Below are positions 8,271 through 16,242 of a DNA stretch of 64,000 bases, piece after piece (position 1 is the stretch's first letter; every line of letters begins with the position of its first letter). This stretch comes from Streptomyces koelreuteriae. Lineage in GTDB: Bacteria; Actinomycetota; Actinomycetes; Streptomycetales; Streptomycetaceae. The stretch is from the NCBI RefSeq assembly GCF_018604545.1, contig NZ_CP075896.1, positions 4,712,001-4,776,000 on the forward strand. Direction: 5' to 3'. Under the pieces are notes generated by a model that worked only from the letters and a program-made list of their open reading frames with translations, had not been told where the DNA came from and made no database searches. The position numbers and the translations under genes were made by a program.

Positions 8271-9319
8271 TGCGAGGCGTGATCTTCGACGGCAAGCAGG
8301 TCCGGGTCGTGACGGATCTGGAGGTGCGGGAGCCGGGGCCGGGTGAGGTGCGGGTCGCGATCCGGGCGGCCGGGCTCTGCCACAGCGATCTGTCGGTGGT
8401 GGACGGGACCATACCCTTCCCCGTTCCCGTGGTGCTGGGCCATGAAGGGGCCGGGGTCGTGGAGTCGGTGGGTGTGGGCGTCACCCATGTCGCGCCCGGT
8501 GACCATGTGGCCCTGTCCACGCTGGCCAACTGCGGGACGTGCGCGGAGTGCGACCGGGGACGGCCGACGATGTGCCGGGGCGCGATCGGGCGCCCGGGCC
8601 GGCCGTTCAGCCATGAAGGCCTGCCGGTGTACCAGTTCGCGGCGAACTCGGCCTTCGCGGAGCGCACGGTGGTGAAGGCCGTGCAGGCCGTCCGCATCCC
8701 CGAGGACATCCCCCTGGCGTCGGCGGCGCTGATCGGGTGCGGGGTGCTGACGGGGGTGGGTGCCGTACTGAACCGGGCGCGGGTGGACCGGGGCGACAGC
8801 GTGCTGGTGATCGGGACGGGCGGGATCGGGCTGAACGTGCTGCAGGGGGCGCGGCTGGCGGGCGCCCTGCGGATCGTCGCCGTCGACGCCAACCCGGCGA
8901 AGGAGGAGGTGGCGCGGCGCTTCGGCGCGACGGACTTCCTCACCTCGACCGAGGGCGTGCGCGACATCCTGCCCACCGGCGTGGACCACGCCTTCGAGTG
9001 CGTCGGCCGGGTGGAGCTGATCCGCCAGGCGATCGACGCGCTGGACCGGCACGGCCAGGCGATCCTCCTCGGCGTGCCCCCGGCCTCGGCCGAGGCGTCC
9101 TTCCGCGTCTCGTCGATGTACCTCGACAAGTCCGTCCTGGGCTGCCGCTACGGCTCCTCCCGCCCGCAGCGCGACATCGCCCTGTACGCCGACCTGTACC
9201 GCGAGGGCCGGCTGCTGCTCGACGAACTCGTCACCCGGACCTATCCGGTCGAGGAGTTCGAGAGGGCGGCGGCGGACGCGGAGGCGGGGCGGGTGGCGCG
9301 GGGAGTGCTCACATTCTGA
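8270..9319 (+). CDS. Zinc-dependent alcohol dehydrogenase (MDR superfamily)
   Basis: A 349-residue medium-chain dehydrogenase. Catalytic zinc ligands are Cys37, His58 with Glu59, and a later Cys/Asp. The structural zinc lobe has Cys88, Cys91, Cys94 and Cys102. The NAD-binding Rossmann motif GTGGIGLNVLQGA is near residue 183. The family oxidises primary or secondary alcohols with NAD, and is close to class III-like and mycothiol-type enzymes. Start ATG overlaps the previous stop. As the third gene of the operator-controlled SDR operon it probably oxidises an alcohol intermediate. It ends with an 11-bp tail-to-tail overlap with the AraC-family regulator. Confidence 0.88.
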   Translation: MRGVIFDGKQVRVVTDLEVREPGPGEVRVAIRAAGLCHSDLSVVDGTIPFPVPVVLGHEGAGVVESVGVGVTHVAPGDHVALSTLANCGTCAECDRGRPTMCRGAIGRPGRPFSHEGLPVYQFAANSAFAERTVVKAVQAVRIPEDIPLASAALIGCGVLTGVGAVLNRARVDRGDSVLVIGTGGIGLNVLQGARLAGALRIVAVDANPAKEEVARRFGATDFLTSTEGVRDILPTGVDHAFECVGRVELIRQAIDALDRHGQAILLGVPPASAEASFRVSSMYLDKSVLGCRYGSSRPQRDIALYADLYREGRLLLDELVTRTYPVEEFERAAADAEAGRVARGVLTF

Positions 9320-10334
9320 GGTCTTCACGGGGTGTGGCCTCCCCGGCCCGGAAGGTCCGCCGGTAGGCGGTGGGGGTGACGCCGAGCGCCGTCTGGAGGT
9401 GCTGGCGCATCGACTGGGCCGTGCCGAAACCGGCGTCGTGGGCCACCTGGTCGACGGAGCGGTCGGTGGACTCCAGCAGATGCCGCGCCCGCTCCACCCG
9501 CTGCTGGGTGAGCCACTGGCCCGGGCTGACACCCGTCTCCTCACGGAAGCGGCGGGTGAAGGTGCGGACCGACATGGACTCCTGGGCGGCCATGTCACGC
9601 AGCTGGATCGGCTCGTGCAGACGGCCCAGGGCCCAGGCGCGGGCGGCGGTGGTGGACGCCTGCTGCGGATCGGGCACCGGCCGCTCGATGTACTGCGCCT
9701 GCCCGCCGTCGCGGTGGGGCGGTACGACCGTACGGCGGGCCACGTCGTTGGCGACGGCGGCGCCGTGGTCGCGGCGCACCATGTGCAGGCACAGATCGAG
9801 TCCGGCCGCGACGCCCGCGGAGGTCAGCACATCGCCGTCGTCGATGAACAGCACGTCCGGGTCGACCTCGATCCGGGGGAAGAGCCGCTGGAGGCGTTCG
9901 GCGTCGGACCAGTGGGTGGTGGCCGGGCGGCCGTCGAGCCGGCCCGCGGCGGCGAGGACGTAGACGCCGGTGCAGATGGAGGCCAGCCGGGTGCCGGGGC
10001 GTAGATGGGCGAGGGCGGCGGCGAGTTCGGCCGTCAGTACGCCGTCCTCGTAGACCGGGCCGAGTTCGTACGACGCCGGGACGATCACCGTGTCGGCGGT
10101 GGCCAGGGCCTCCGGGCCGTGGGCGACGTGGATGGTGAAGTCGGCGTCCGTCATCACCGGGCCGGGCGGGCGGATCGAGCAGGTCACGACCTCGTAGAGA
10201 TGCCGGCCCTCGGTGTCCTTGGGGCGGCCGAAGATGCGGTGCGGGATGCCCAGTTCGAAGGGGAGCAGCCCGTCGAGGGCGAGGACGACGACACGGTGGG
10301 GCCGGAAACCGGAGTCTGCTGCGCTCGCTGCCAT
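9309..10334 (-). CDS. GlxA-type AraC family regulator (DJ-1/PfpI plus HTH)
   Basis: A 341-residue regulator with an N-terminal DJ-1/PfpI amidotransferase-like domain (about residues 12-190, including ASICTGVYVLAAAG with the nucleophile-elbow Cys) and a C-terminal AraC DNA-binding domain (about 230-325, MSVRTFTRRFREETGVSPG and VAHDAGFGTAQSMRQHL). Family members act as activators sensing small metabolites, but the DJ-1 domain is usually not enzymatic. It is divergent from the MFS transporter gene at 10406, which is its most likely target. No copy of the regulon operator lies in that gap. Confidence 0.88.
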   Translation of the reverse strand: MAASAADSGFRPHRVVVLALDGLLPFELGIPHRIFGRPKDTEGRHLYEVVTCSIRPPGPVMTDADFTIHVAHGPEALATADTVIVPASYELGPVYEDGVLTAELAAALAHLRPGTRLASICTGVYVLAAAGRLDGRPATTHWSDAERLQRLFPRIEVDPDVLFIDDGDVLTSAGVAAGLDLCLHMVRRDHGAAVANDVARRTVVPPHRDGGQAQYIERPVPDPQQASTTAARAWALGRLHEPIQLRDMAAQESMSVRTFTRRFREETGVSPGQWLTQQRVERARHLLESTDRSVDQVAHDAGFGTAQSMRQHLQTALGVTPTAYRRTFRAGEATPREDLRM

Positions 10335-10405
10335 GGCCCGATCCTAACGAATGCTGTCCTTCGGGCCACTCGATGCGTCCGGGCCTGGATCGGAAGCTCT
10401 ATGAC

Positions 10406-11698
10406 GTGACCGAGACAAGCGAAGCCCCGGCCGCCGTGGAGCAGCCGTCGAAACCGACCCGCAGGCGGGTGCACCGCGCCTGGTTCGTCGCCGCCGTCAC
10501 CTTCGTGACGATCATCGGCGCCGCGGCCTTCCGTTCCGTACCGGGTCTGCTCATCGACCCGTTGCACGAGGAGTTCGACTGGTCGCGCGGCACGATCGGC
10601 GCCGCGGTCTCCGTCAATCTCGCGCTGTACGGCCTGACGGCCCCCTTCGCGGCGGCCCTGATGGACCGCTTCGGCATCCGCCGGGTGGTCGCCGTCGCCC
10701 TGACGGTGATCGCGCTCGGTTCCGGCCTGACCGTGTGGATGACGGCGGCCTGGCAGCTGATGCTGTGCTGGGGGCTGCTGGTCGGCCTCGGCTCCGGCTC
10801 CATGGCGCTGGCGTTCGCGGCGACCGTCACCAACCGCTGGTTCACCGAGCGGCGCGGCCTCGTCAGCGGCATCCTCACCGCCGCGTCGGCCTCCGGCCAG
10901 CTGATCTTCCTGCCCTTGCTGTCCTGGATCATCGACCGCTACGACTGGCGTCCGGCGGCCGTGACGGTCGCCCTCGCCGCGCTCGCGGTCGTGCCGTTCG
11001 TGTGGCTCCTGCTGCACGACCACCCGGCCGACATCGGCCAGAAGCCGTACGGAGCAGCGGAGTTCGTACCGAAGCCGCCCCCGGTGGTGGGCGCCGCCCG
11101 CCGCGCCGTCTCCGTCCTGTTCTCGGCCGCCCGCACCGGCCCGTTCTGGCTGCTCGCCGGTACCTTCGCGATCTGCGGCGCCTCCACCAACGGCCTGATC
11201 CAGACCCACTTCGTGCCCGCCGCCCACGACCACCGCATGCCCATCACGGCCGCGGCCTCCCTGCTCGCGGTCATCGGGATCTTCGACGTCGTCGGCACGA
11301 TCGCCTCCGGCTGGTTCACCGACCGCTTCGACTCGCGCCGCCTGCTCGCGGTCTACTACGCCCTGCGCGGCGTCTCGCTGCTCTTCCTCCCGCTGCTGCT
11401 GGCGCCCTCGGTCCACCCGCCGATGATCTTCTTCATCGTCTTCTACGGCCTCGACTGGGTCGCCACCGTCCCGCCCACCCTCGCCCTGTGCCGCGAGCAG
11501 TACGGCGAGGACAGCGCGATCGTCTTCGGCTGGGTCCTCGCCTCCCACCAGGTGGGCGCCGCCCTGGTCGCCTTCCTCGGCGGGGTCGCCCGCGACACGT
11601 TCGGGTCGTACGACGTGGTCTGGTACGCGTCGGGGGCGCTGTGCGCGGTGGCGGCGCTGATGGCGTTGGTGATCCGGAAGAAGACGTCGGACGGGTGA
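10406..11698 (+). CDS. MFS transporter, monocarboxylate/OFA-like
   Basis: A major facilitator protein of about 430 residues with roughly 12 hydrophobic segments. The conserved loop 2-3 motif appears as AALMDRFGIRRVV. GTG 10406 is preferred: GGAAG lies about 9 nt upstream and the resulting protein has a short polar tail before helix 1 (RAWFVAAVTFVTIIGAAAF). ATG 10373 would add 11 residues. Similar proteins are annotated as oxalate/formate or monocarboxylate carriers. Divergent from the AraC-type regulator, suggesting substrate-induced uptake of an acid or export of a product. Substrate not deducible. Confidence 0.82.
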   Translation: MTETSEAPAAVEQPSKPTRRRVHRAWFVAAVTFVTIIGAAAFRSVPGLLIDPLHEEFDWSRGTIGAAVSVNLALYGLTAPFAAALMDRFGIRRVVAVALTVIALGSGLTVWMTAAWQLMLCWGLLVGLGSGSMALAFAATVTNRWFTERRGLVSGILTAASASGQLIFLPLLSWIIDRYDWRPAAVTVALAALAVVPFVWLLLHDHPADIGQKPYGAAEFVPKPPPVVGAARRAVSVLFSAARTGPFWLLAGTFAICGASTNGLIQTHFVPAAHDHRMPITAAASLLAVIGIFDVVGTIASGWFTDRFDSRRLLAVYYALRGVSLLFLPLLLAPSVHPPMIFFIVFYGLDWVATVPPTLALCREQYGEDSAIVFGWVLASHQVGAALVAFLGGVARDTFGSYDVVWYASGALCAVAALMALVIRKKTSDG

Positions 11699-11801
11699 TC
11701 CGGAAAATGAAGTCGGACGGTGATGTCGAGAACCCGCGTCCCGCTCCGTCCCCGGTGTGAACGCGACCACAATGGGCCGCACGAGCACCGAGGAGACCAT
11801 C

Positions 11802-12221
11802 ATGGCGAAGTACCTGCTGCTGAAGCACTACCGCGGGGCCCCGGCCGCAGTCAACGACGTGCCCATGGACCGTTGGACGCCGGAGGAGATCTCGGCCCAC
11901 ATCCAGTACATGCGGGACTTCGCGGAGCGGCTGGAGAAGACCGGCGAGTACGTCGACGGTCAGGCGCTCGCCCCCGAGGGATCATGGGTCCGCTACGACG
12001 GTGAGGGGCGCCCGCCGGTCACCGACGGACCGTTCGCCGAGACCAAGGACCTCATCGCCGGCTGGATGATCATCGACGTCGACAGCCACGAGCGCGCCGT
12101 CGAACTGGCCGGGGAGCTGTCCGCCGCCCCCGGCGCGGGCGGTAAGCCGATCCACGAGTGGCTGGAGGTGCGCCCGTTCCTGGCCGCGTCGCCCACCACC
12201 ACGGACGAGTGCCACCCCTGA
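11802..12221 (+). CDS. DGPF/YCII-domain protein linked to ECF sigma factor
   Basis: A 139-residue protein with the DGPF signature (TDGPFAETKDLIAGW, about residues 79-93), a ferredoxin-like alpha/beta fold. ATG 11802 is chosen for its SD GAGGAGA; the longer frame from 11757 lacks one. The stop overlaps the ATG of the ECF sigma factor (TGATG). DGPF proteins are known genomic partners of long ECF sigma factors of the ECF42 type, and a regulatory or enzymatic role is not settled. Confidence 0.85.
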   Translation: MAKYLLLKHYRGAPAAVNDVPMDRWTPEEISAHIQYMRDFAERLEKTGEYVDGQALAPEGSWVRYDGEGRPPVTDGPFAETKDLIAGWMIIDVDSHERAVELAGELSAAPGAGGKPIHEWLEVRPFLAASPTTTDECHP

Positions 12222-13366
12222 TGGACGAGGCCCTGCTCAGGAGCCTCACGCCGAGCGTGCTCACCGTCCTCGTCCGCCGCGGAGCCGACTTCGCGGCGGC
12301 CGAGGACGCCGTCCAGGACGCCCTCGTCGAGGCGCTCCGGGTCTGGCCGGCCGACCCGCCGCGCGATGCCAAGGGCTGGCTGGTCACGGTGGCCTGGCGC
12401 AAGTTCCTCGACGCGACCCGGTCGGACCTCGCCCGCCGCCGGCGAGAGGACCGCGTCGAGGAGGAACCGGCGCCCGGGCCGTCGTCCTCGTCGGACGACA
12501 CGCTCCAGCTCTACTTCCTGTGCGCCCACCCCTCGCTGACCCCGGCATCGGCGGTCGCGCTCACCCTGCGCGCCGTCGGCGGCCTCACCACCCGGCAGAT
12601 CGCCGAGGCCTACCTCGTACCCGAGGCGACCATGGCGCAGCGCATCAGCCGGGCCAAGCGCACGGTCTCCAGGGTGCGGTTCGACCGGCCCGGGGACGTC
12701 GCCACCGTCCTCCGCGTCCTCTACCTCGTCTTCAATGAGGGCTACTCCGGCGACGTCGACCTCGCCGCCGAGGCCATCCGGCTCACCCGGCAGCTCGCCG
12801 CCGCGATCGACCACCCCGAGGTGGCCGGGCTGCTCGCCCTCATGCTCCTCCACCACGCCCGGCGCGCCGCCCGCACCGCGTCCGACGGCAGCCTCGTGCC
12901 GCTCGCCGAGCAGGACCGGGGCCGGTGGGACACCGCGTCGATCGCCGAGGGCGTCGTGATCCTCCAGACGGCACTCGCCCGCGACCGACTGGGCGAGTTC
13001 CAGGCCCAGGCCGCCATCGCCGCCCTCCACGCCGACGCGCCCACCGCCGGGGAGACCGACTGGGTGCAGATCGTCGAGTGGTACGACGAACTCGCCCGCC
13101 TGACCGACAGCCCGGTCGTCCGCCTCAACCGCGCGGTCGCCGTGGGGGAGGCGGACGGCCCGCGCGCCGGCCTGGCCGCCCTCGCGGCGGTCGACTCGTC
13201 GCTTCCCCGCCACACCGCGGTGGCGGCGTACCTCCACGAACGCGACGGCGACTTGGCGACGGCGGCCCGCCTGTACGCCGAGGCGGCCCGACTGGCCCCC
13301 AACCTCGCCGAACGCGACCATCTGACGCGGCAGGCGGCGCGGCTCAATGCGGGGCGGGGGCGATGA
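12221..13366 (+). CDS. ECF sigma factor with C-terminal extension (ECF42-like)
   Basis: A 381-residue sigma factor: region 2 near residues 14-75 (FAAAEDAVQDALVEAL), region 4 near 110-165 (GGLTTRQIAEAYLVPEATMAQRISRAK), followed by a helical C-terminal extension of about 200 residues with TPR-like character (RLNRAVAVGEADG, YLHERDGDLATAARLYAEAARLAPN). Length and DGPF partner match the ECF42 group, in which the extension is required for activity and no classical anti-sigma is present. Start ATG 12221 overlaps the DGPF stop. Its last 23 bp overlap the end of the convergent small gene at 13344. Confidence 0.88.
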   Translation: MDEALLRSLTPSVLTVLVRRGADFAAAEDAVQDALVEALRVWPADPPRDAKGWLVTVAWRKFLDATRSDLARRRREDRVEEEPAPGPSSSSDDTLQLYFLCAHPSLTPASAVALTLRAVGGLTTRQIAEAYLVPEATMAQRISRAKRTVSRVRFDRPGDVATVLRVLYLVFNEGYSGDVDLAAEAIRLTRQLAAAIDHPEVAGLLALMLLHHARRAARTASDGSLVPLAEQDRGRWDTASIAEGVVILQTALARDRLGEFQAQAAIAALHADAPTAGETDWVQIVEWYDELARLTDSPVVRLNRAVAVGEADGPRAGLAALAAVDSSLPRHTAVAAYLHERDGDLATAARLYAEAARLAPNLAERDHLTRQAARLNAGRGR

Positions 13367-13637
13367 GGGGGTGGGCGTGAGCTGTGCCGGCGTCGGGCGG
13401 CTCAAGAGGCAGCTTCGCAGAGCTTGAAGTGCGCATGGCCTCGGCGATCTTCTCGGCCACGTCCGCACGCACCATGCCCAGGTGCACGTACGGCTTGCCG
13501 CTGTGGGTGACCATCGGGCGAACGCTGCCCCAGACGCTCTCGGGGAAGCCGAGGCCTGCCAGGGCTTCCCGGACGGCCTCCGCCGCCTCGGTTGCCTTGC
13601 TACGACCGTCCCGGTAGGCCTGCATGTCCATCGTCAC
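13344..13637 (-). CDS. Small conserved hypothetical protein
   Basis: A 97-residue protein starting at GTG 13637, inside the GTGA overlap with the upstream small gene; ATG 13631 is the alternative. It contains DGRSKATEAAEAVREALAGLG, a helical amphipathic segment, and GKPYVHLGMVRADVAEKIAEAM. Function not recognised. It sits in a two-gene operon next to an XRE-type regulator cassette, and may belong to it. Confidence 0.6.
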   Translation of the reverse strand: MTMDMQAYRDGRSKATEAAEAVREALAGLGFPESVWGSVRPMVTHSGKPYVHLGMVRADVAEKIAEAMRTSSSAKLPLEPPDAGTAHAHPLIAPAPH

Positions 13638-13849
13638 GAGTGCGCGCCCCCGGCGTGATCCCTGACCGCTGTGGCGTGCCGGGCGGCCTGGGCGATGTCG
13701 CCGAGCCGGCTGGCCGCGTTCAGACGTCGCCATTCGGTCTGGCACGTCGTGCAGTCCTGGACCGGAGCACAGTCGAGAAGCCAGGCGTTCAGGCCGATCG
13801 GCAGCTCGATGGGCGGTTCCTGGGTGGTTCTGTGGCGCGTGGCTGCCAT
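13634..13849 (-). CDS. Small CxxC protein of XRE cassette neighbourhood
   Basis: A 71-residue protein from ATG 13849 with SD GGGGAGA eight bases upstream. It contains a DCTTCQTEW motif (CxxC plus an earlier Cys), which could bind a metal. Such small proteins are common next to Streptomyces XRE/DUF397-type regulators. Divergent from the 14023 gene across a 173-bp promoter gap. Function unknown. Confidence 0.6.
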   Translation of the reverse strand: MAATRHRTTQEPPIELPIGLNAWLLDCAPVQDCTTCQTEWRRLNAASRLGDIAQAARHATAVRDHAGGAHS

Positions 13850-14022
13850 CGTGTCTCCCCGACTCGTGTGACTCCAGATACGACCGTAGGAAGCGGGAGT
13901 TGAGCCGGTCCATGAAGTTGCACGCGGTTGCACGACGGGTACGTTCGCCCTTGACCGCCTCTTCCGCCCAGGTGAGGCTCACTCCGCGACCAGCGGCAAC
14001 CGGCTCGACACAGGGAGAGGCA

Positions 14023-14256
14023 ATGCGCCTACGGTTCGTCGGCAAAGATCCGGAGTCCGGAGATCACGGCTGCCCGGCCGTGTGGGTGGATGAGGAGACG
14101 CGGGATCTCGTCATCCAGGGTGTGAAGGCCGATGCGGAGACCATGTCCCGGACCGTCCAGGACAGCCCGCTCCCGGACCATGAGGGCGTGATCCGGCTGC
14201 CGCAGCGGATGATCCCGCTCGTGAGGGAGGCACTCGATGGCGCAAAGCCTCAGTAG
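14023..14256 (+). CDS. Small conserved hypothetical protein upstream of DUF6879
   Basis: A 77-residue protein with SD GGGAGAGG before ATG 14023. It contains GCPAVWVDEETRDLVIQGVKAD and ends with a short helix. It overlaps the next gene by 20 bp in another frame, indicating one transcript. In Streptomyces this arrangement (small protein, DUF6879, XRE) is recurrent. Function unknown; a toxin-antitoxin-like or signalling role is only a hypothesis. Confidence 0.7.
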   Translation: MRLRFVGKDPESGDHGCPAVWVDEETRDLVIQGVKADAETMSRTVQDSPLPDHEGVIRLPQRMIPLVREALDGAKPQ

Positions 14257-14761
14257 CTTTGCGGACTTGATCCGGTCCGTGGAGCACTCCGCCGTGCACC
14301 TGGAGATGCGGGACACGTACGCGATCTCCAACGAGGATGAGGGCTTCGCGGCGTGGAAGCGAGGTCACCGGCTCGACCCGGACGACCGCGAGTCGTGGTG
14401 GCGTCCCTGGCTCGACCTCGTCCAGGAGGTCACCGCCAAGGGTGTCGTGATGCGCCGCGCGAGGATCGTAGGTGAGCCGCACAGCGAGTACATCCGGTAC
14501 GAGCACTCGTTCACGTTCACCAACGTCGCCGCAGGCGAGGAGATCCGCTGGCTCCCGAGGCGGCAGGCTTCCGACCTCACCCTGCCGGGGAACGACTTCT
14601 GGCTCTTCGACGGCCGCGTCGTGCAGTTCAACGTCTTTGACGGTGACGGGCGTTGGGCGCACACCGACGAGACCGACCAGCCGGCGGTTGCCCGCCTGTG
14701 CTCCACCGCGTTCGACGCCGTCTGGGAGCGGGCCGTCCCGCACGAGAAGTACGCCATCTGA
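14237..14761 (+). CDS. DUF6879-family protein
   Basis: A 174-residue protein of the DUF6879 type (FADLIRSVEHSAVHLEMRDTY at the N terminus, WRPWLDLVQEVTAKGVVMRRARIV in the middle, PGNDFWLFDGRVVQFNVFDGDGRW near the end). The family is almost always encoded next to an XRE regulator with a DUF5753 domain, as here. No catalytic motif is evident. Overlaps the preceding gene by 20 bp and is 19 bp from the XRE gene. Confidence 0.75.
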   Translation: MAQSLSSFADLIRSVEHSAVHLEMRDTYAISNEDEGFAAWKRGHRLDPDDRESWWRPWLDLVQEVTAKGVVMRRARIVGEPHSEYIRYEHSFTFTNVAAGEEIRWLPRRQASDLTLPGNDFWLFDGRVVQFNVFDGDGRWAHTDETDQPAVARLCSTAFDAVWERAVPHEKYAI

Positions 14762-14780
14762 GAAGCCGGTACGCCAGTTC

Positions 14781-15629
14781 ATGTCCACGTCCCCGCTGTC
14801 CACCGCCCAGGCCGCCCGCGCCGCCCTTGCCACGCGCCTGGACGACATGAGGAGGGACGCCGGGCTCAGTGGGCTTGAACTGGCGACGCGGTGCGGCTGG
14901 CACAAGTCGAAGGCGTCCCGCATCGCGCGCGCCAAGACCGCCCCGTCCGATGAGGACATACGGGCGTGGTGCCGGGCCTGTGGCGCGGAGGAACAGGCGG
15001 CCGATCTGATCGCCGCATCCCGCACCGCGGAGTCCATGTACGTCCAGTGGCGGCAGATCCACCGCGACGGCATGCGGCACGTCCATGAGAAGACCGTCCC
15101 GCTGTACCAGCGCACGCGCAATTTCCGCGTCTACGCCTCGAACCTGGTTCCCGGCATGCTCCAGACCGCCGACTACGCGACGGGGCTCCTGCAGTCCATC
15201 ACACACTTCCAAGGCACCCCTGACGACGTCGACGACGCCGTGCGGGCCCGCCTGAACCGCTCCCGAGTCGTTCATGAGGGCGATCACCGCTTCGCCCTAC
15301 TCCTGGAAGAGGCCGTTCTCTACTACCGAGTCTGCGACGACGCGGCGATGGCGCGGCAGCTGAGGCATCTGTTGGAGATCATGTCCCGACCCAACGTGTC
15401 CCTCGGAATCATCCCCTTCACGGCCCGACGCACTGTGTGGCCACTGGAAGCCTTCTACGCCTTCGACGACGCCCAAGTGGCAGTGGAGACGCTGACAGCC
15501 GAGGTCAACATCACGGCCCCCGGCGAGATCCTCACGTACCTCAAGGCGTTCGCCGGACTGTCCCGCACCGCCGTGCACGGCTCACATGCAAGGGCCCGCA
15601 TTACCAGGGCGCTTGACTCCTTGGGCTGA
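14781..15629 (+). CDS. XRE-family regulator with Scr1/DUF5753 domain
   Basis: A 282-residue protein. The N-terminal HTH lies about residues 14-72 (LSGLELATRCGWHKSKASRIARAKTAPSDEDI), the DUF5753 (Scr1) domain at about 100-280 (YASNLVPGMLQTADYATGLLQ and the ending GSHARARITRALDSLG). This is the classic Streptomyces regulator class related to SARP/WhiJ-like systems, acting with small DUF397-type or DUF6879 partners. Here the partner is the DUF6879 protein just upstream. ATG 14781 chosen as first Met in frame with typical N terminus; no strong SD. Confidence 0.85.
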   Translation: MSTSPLSTAQAARAALATRLDDMRRDAGLSGLELATRCGWHKSKASRIARAKTAPSDEDIRAWCRACGAEEQAADLIAASRTAESMYVQWRQIHRDGMRHVHEKTVPLYQRTRNFRVYASNLVPGMLQTADYATGLLQSITHFQGTPDDVDDAVRARLNRSRVVHEGDHRFALLLEEAVLYYRVCDDAAMARQLRHLLEIMSRPNVSLGIIPFTARRTVWPLEAFYAFDDAQVAVETLTAEVNITAPGEILTYLKAFAGLSRTAVHGSHARARITRALDSLG

Positions 15630-15722
15630 TGGGAGTCAGCCGTCGGGCCCACCTACGTGGGGGCTGCTCGAAGGCGCGTAACTGTCGGGGCCGCCCGCTT
15701 CTTTGCAGTGTCGTGCTTCCAC

Positions 15723-15781
15723 GGCCCGCATCAAGGGCGCTGCGCGTCGCCTTCGGCGATGGCCCTGCGGGCCACCCTTGA
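15723..15781. repeat. Interlocked inverted repeats downstream of XRE gene
   Basis: GGCCCGCA (15723-15730) pairs with TGCGGGCC (15766-15773); TCAAGGG (15731-15737) pairs with CCCTTGA (15775-15781); inside is TCGCC/GGCGA with a three-base loop (15747-15759). The arms are interleaved rather than nested, so only alternative hairpins are possible. May serve as a terminator for the XRE cassette or be a remnant of a small repeat element. Confidence 0.45.
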
Positions 15782-16003
15782 CCCAGGCCGTTCCAGCACG
15801 GGGGAGAAGCGAGCGGGCGGCCCGGGGAGGCGGGTGGCCAAGCAGGCCTGTGTGCGGGCTTTGGCCCGTGGGTTGGCTGGGGGCGTCGGCGGGCGCGGGC
15901 GCGTCTCGCATGGACGCCGGGTGGGTTCAGCGGCGATCGATCGGTGGGTGGGTGTTGGGAGGAGGGGCCGGAGGGGCGGTGAGCTCGTTGGTGGATGATC
16001 CTC

Positions 16004-16075
16004 GGAGGCCCGGGAGGCCCGGGAGGCCCGGGAGGCCCGGGAGGCCCGGGAGGCCCGGGAGGCCCCGGAGGCCGT
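16004..16075 (+). repeat. 9-bp tandem repeat array (GGAGGCCCG)n
   Basis: Six identical 9-bp units from 16004 to 16057, followed by two degenerate units to 16075. Each unit contains overlapping CCCGGG and GGCC palindromes. Likely slippage-prone. It lies in noncoding DNA about 170 bp upstream of the methyltransferase start. Confidence 0.85.
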
Positions 16076-16242
16076 GGCGACGCTGGTCGATGGGGTCGTT
16101 CGTGCCCTGACCGGCTGAGAATCCGGCACACTCGACACACCTGCTGCGAAAGGTTCGTTGATGACACTCGGCATGGTCCTCGGAGACCTGGACGTAGTGA
16201 CCCAGCACGCTCGTTCACGCCCGATCTTCCGAGGAGTACGCC

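Larger units (their letters stand above)
15630..16242. other. Repeat-rich intergenic region, 613 bp
   Basis: No convincing gene. It holds an interlocked inverted-repeat structure (15723-15781), a long G-rich purine stretch, and a 9-bp tandem array (16004-16075). The distal 150 bp, before the methyltransferase at 16243, probably carry its promoter. Minus-strand frames here translate to Pro-Gly-rich strings and are not credible. Confidence 0.6.

Noticed and set aside
15731..16174. Collagen-like Gly-Pro-Pro minus-strand open frame
   Set aside because: It is only the translation of the 9-bp GC-rich tandem repeat and flanking G-rich DNA, without start signal or homology.
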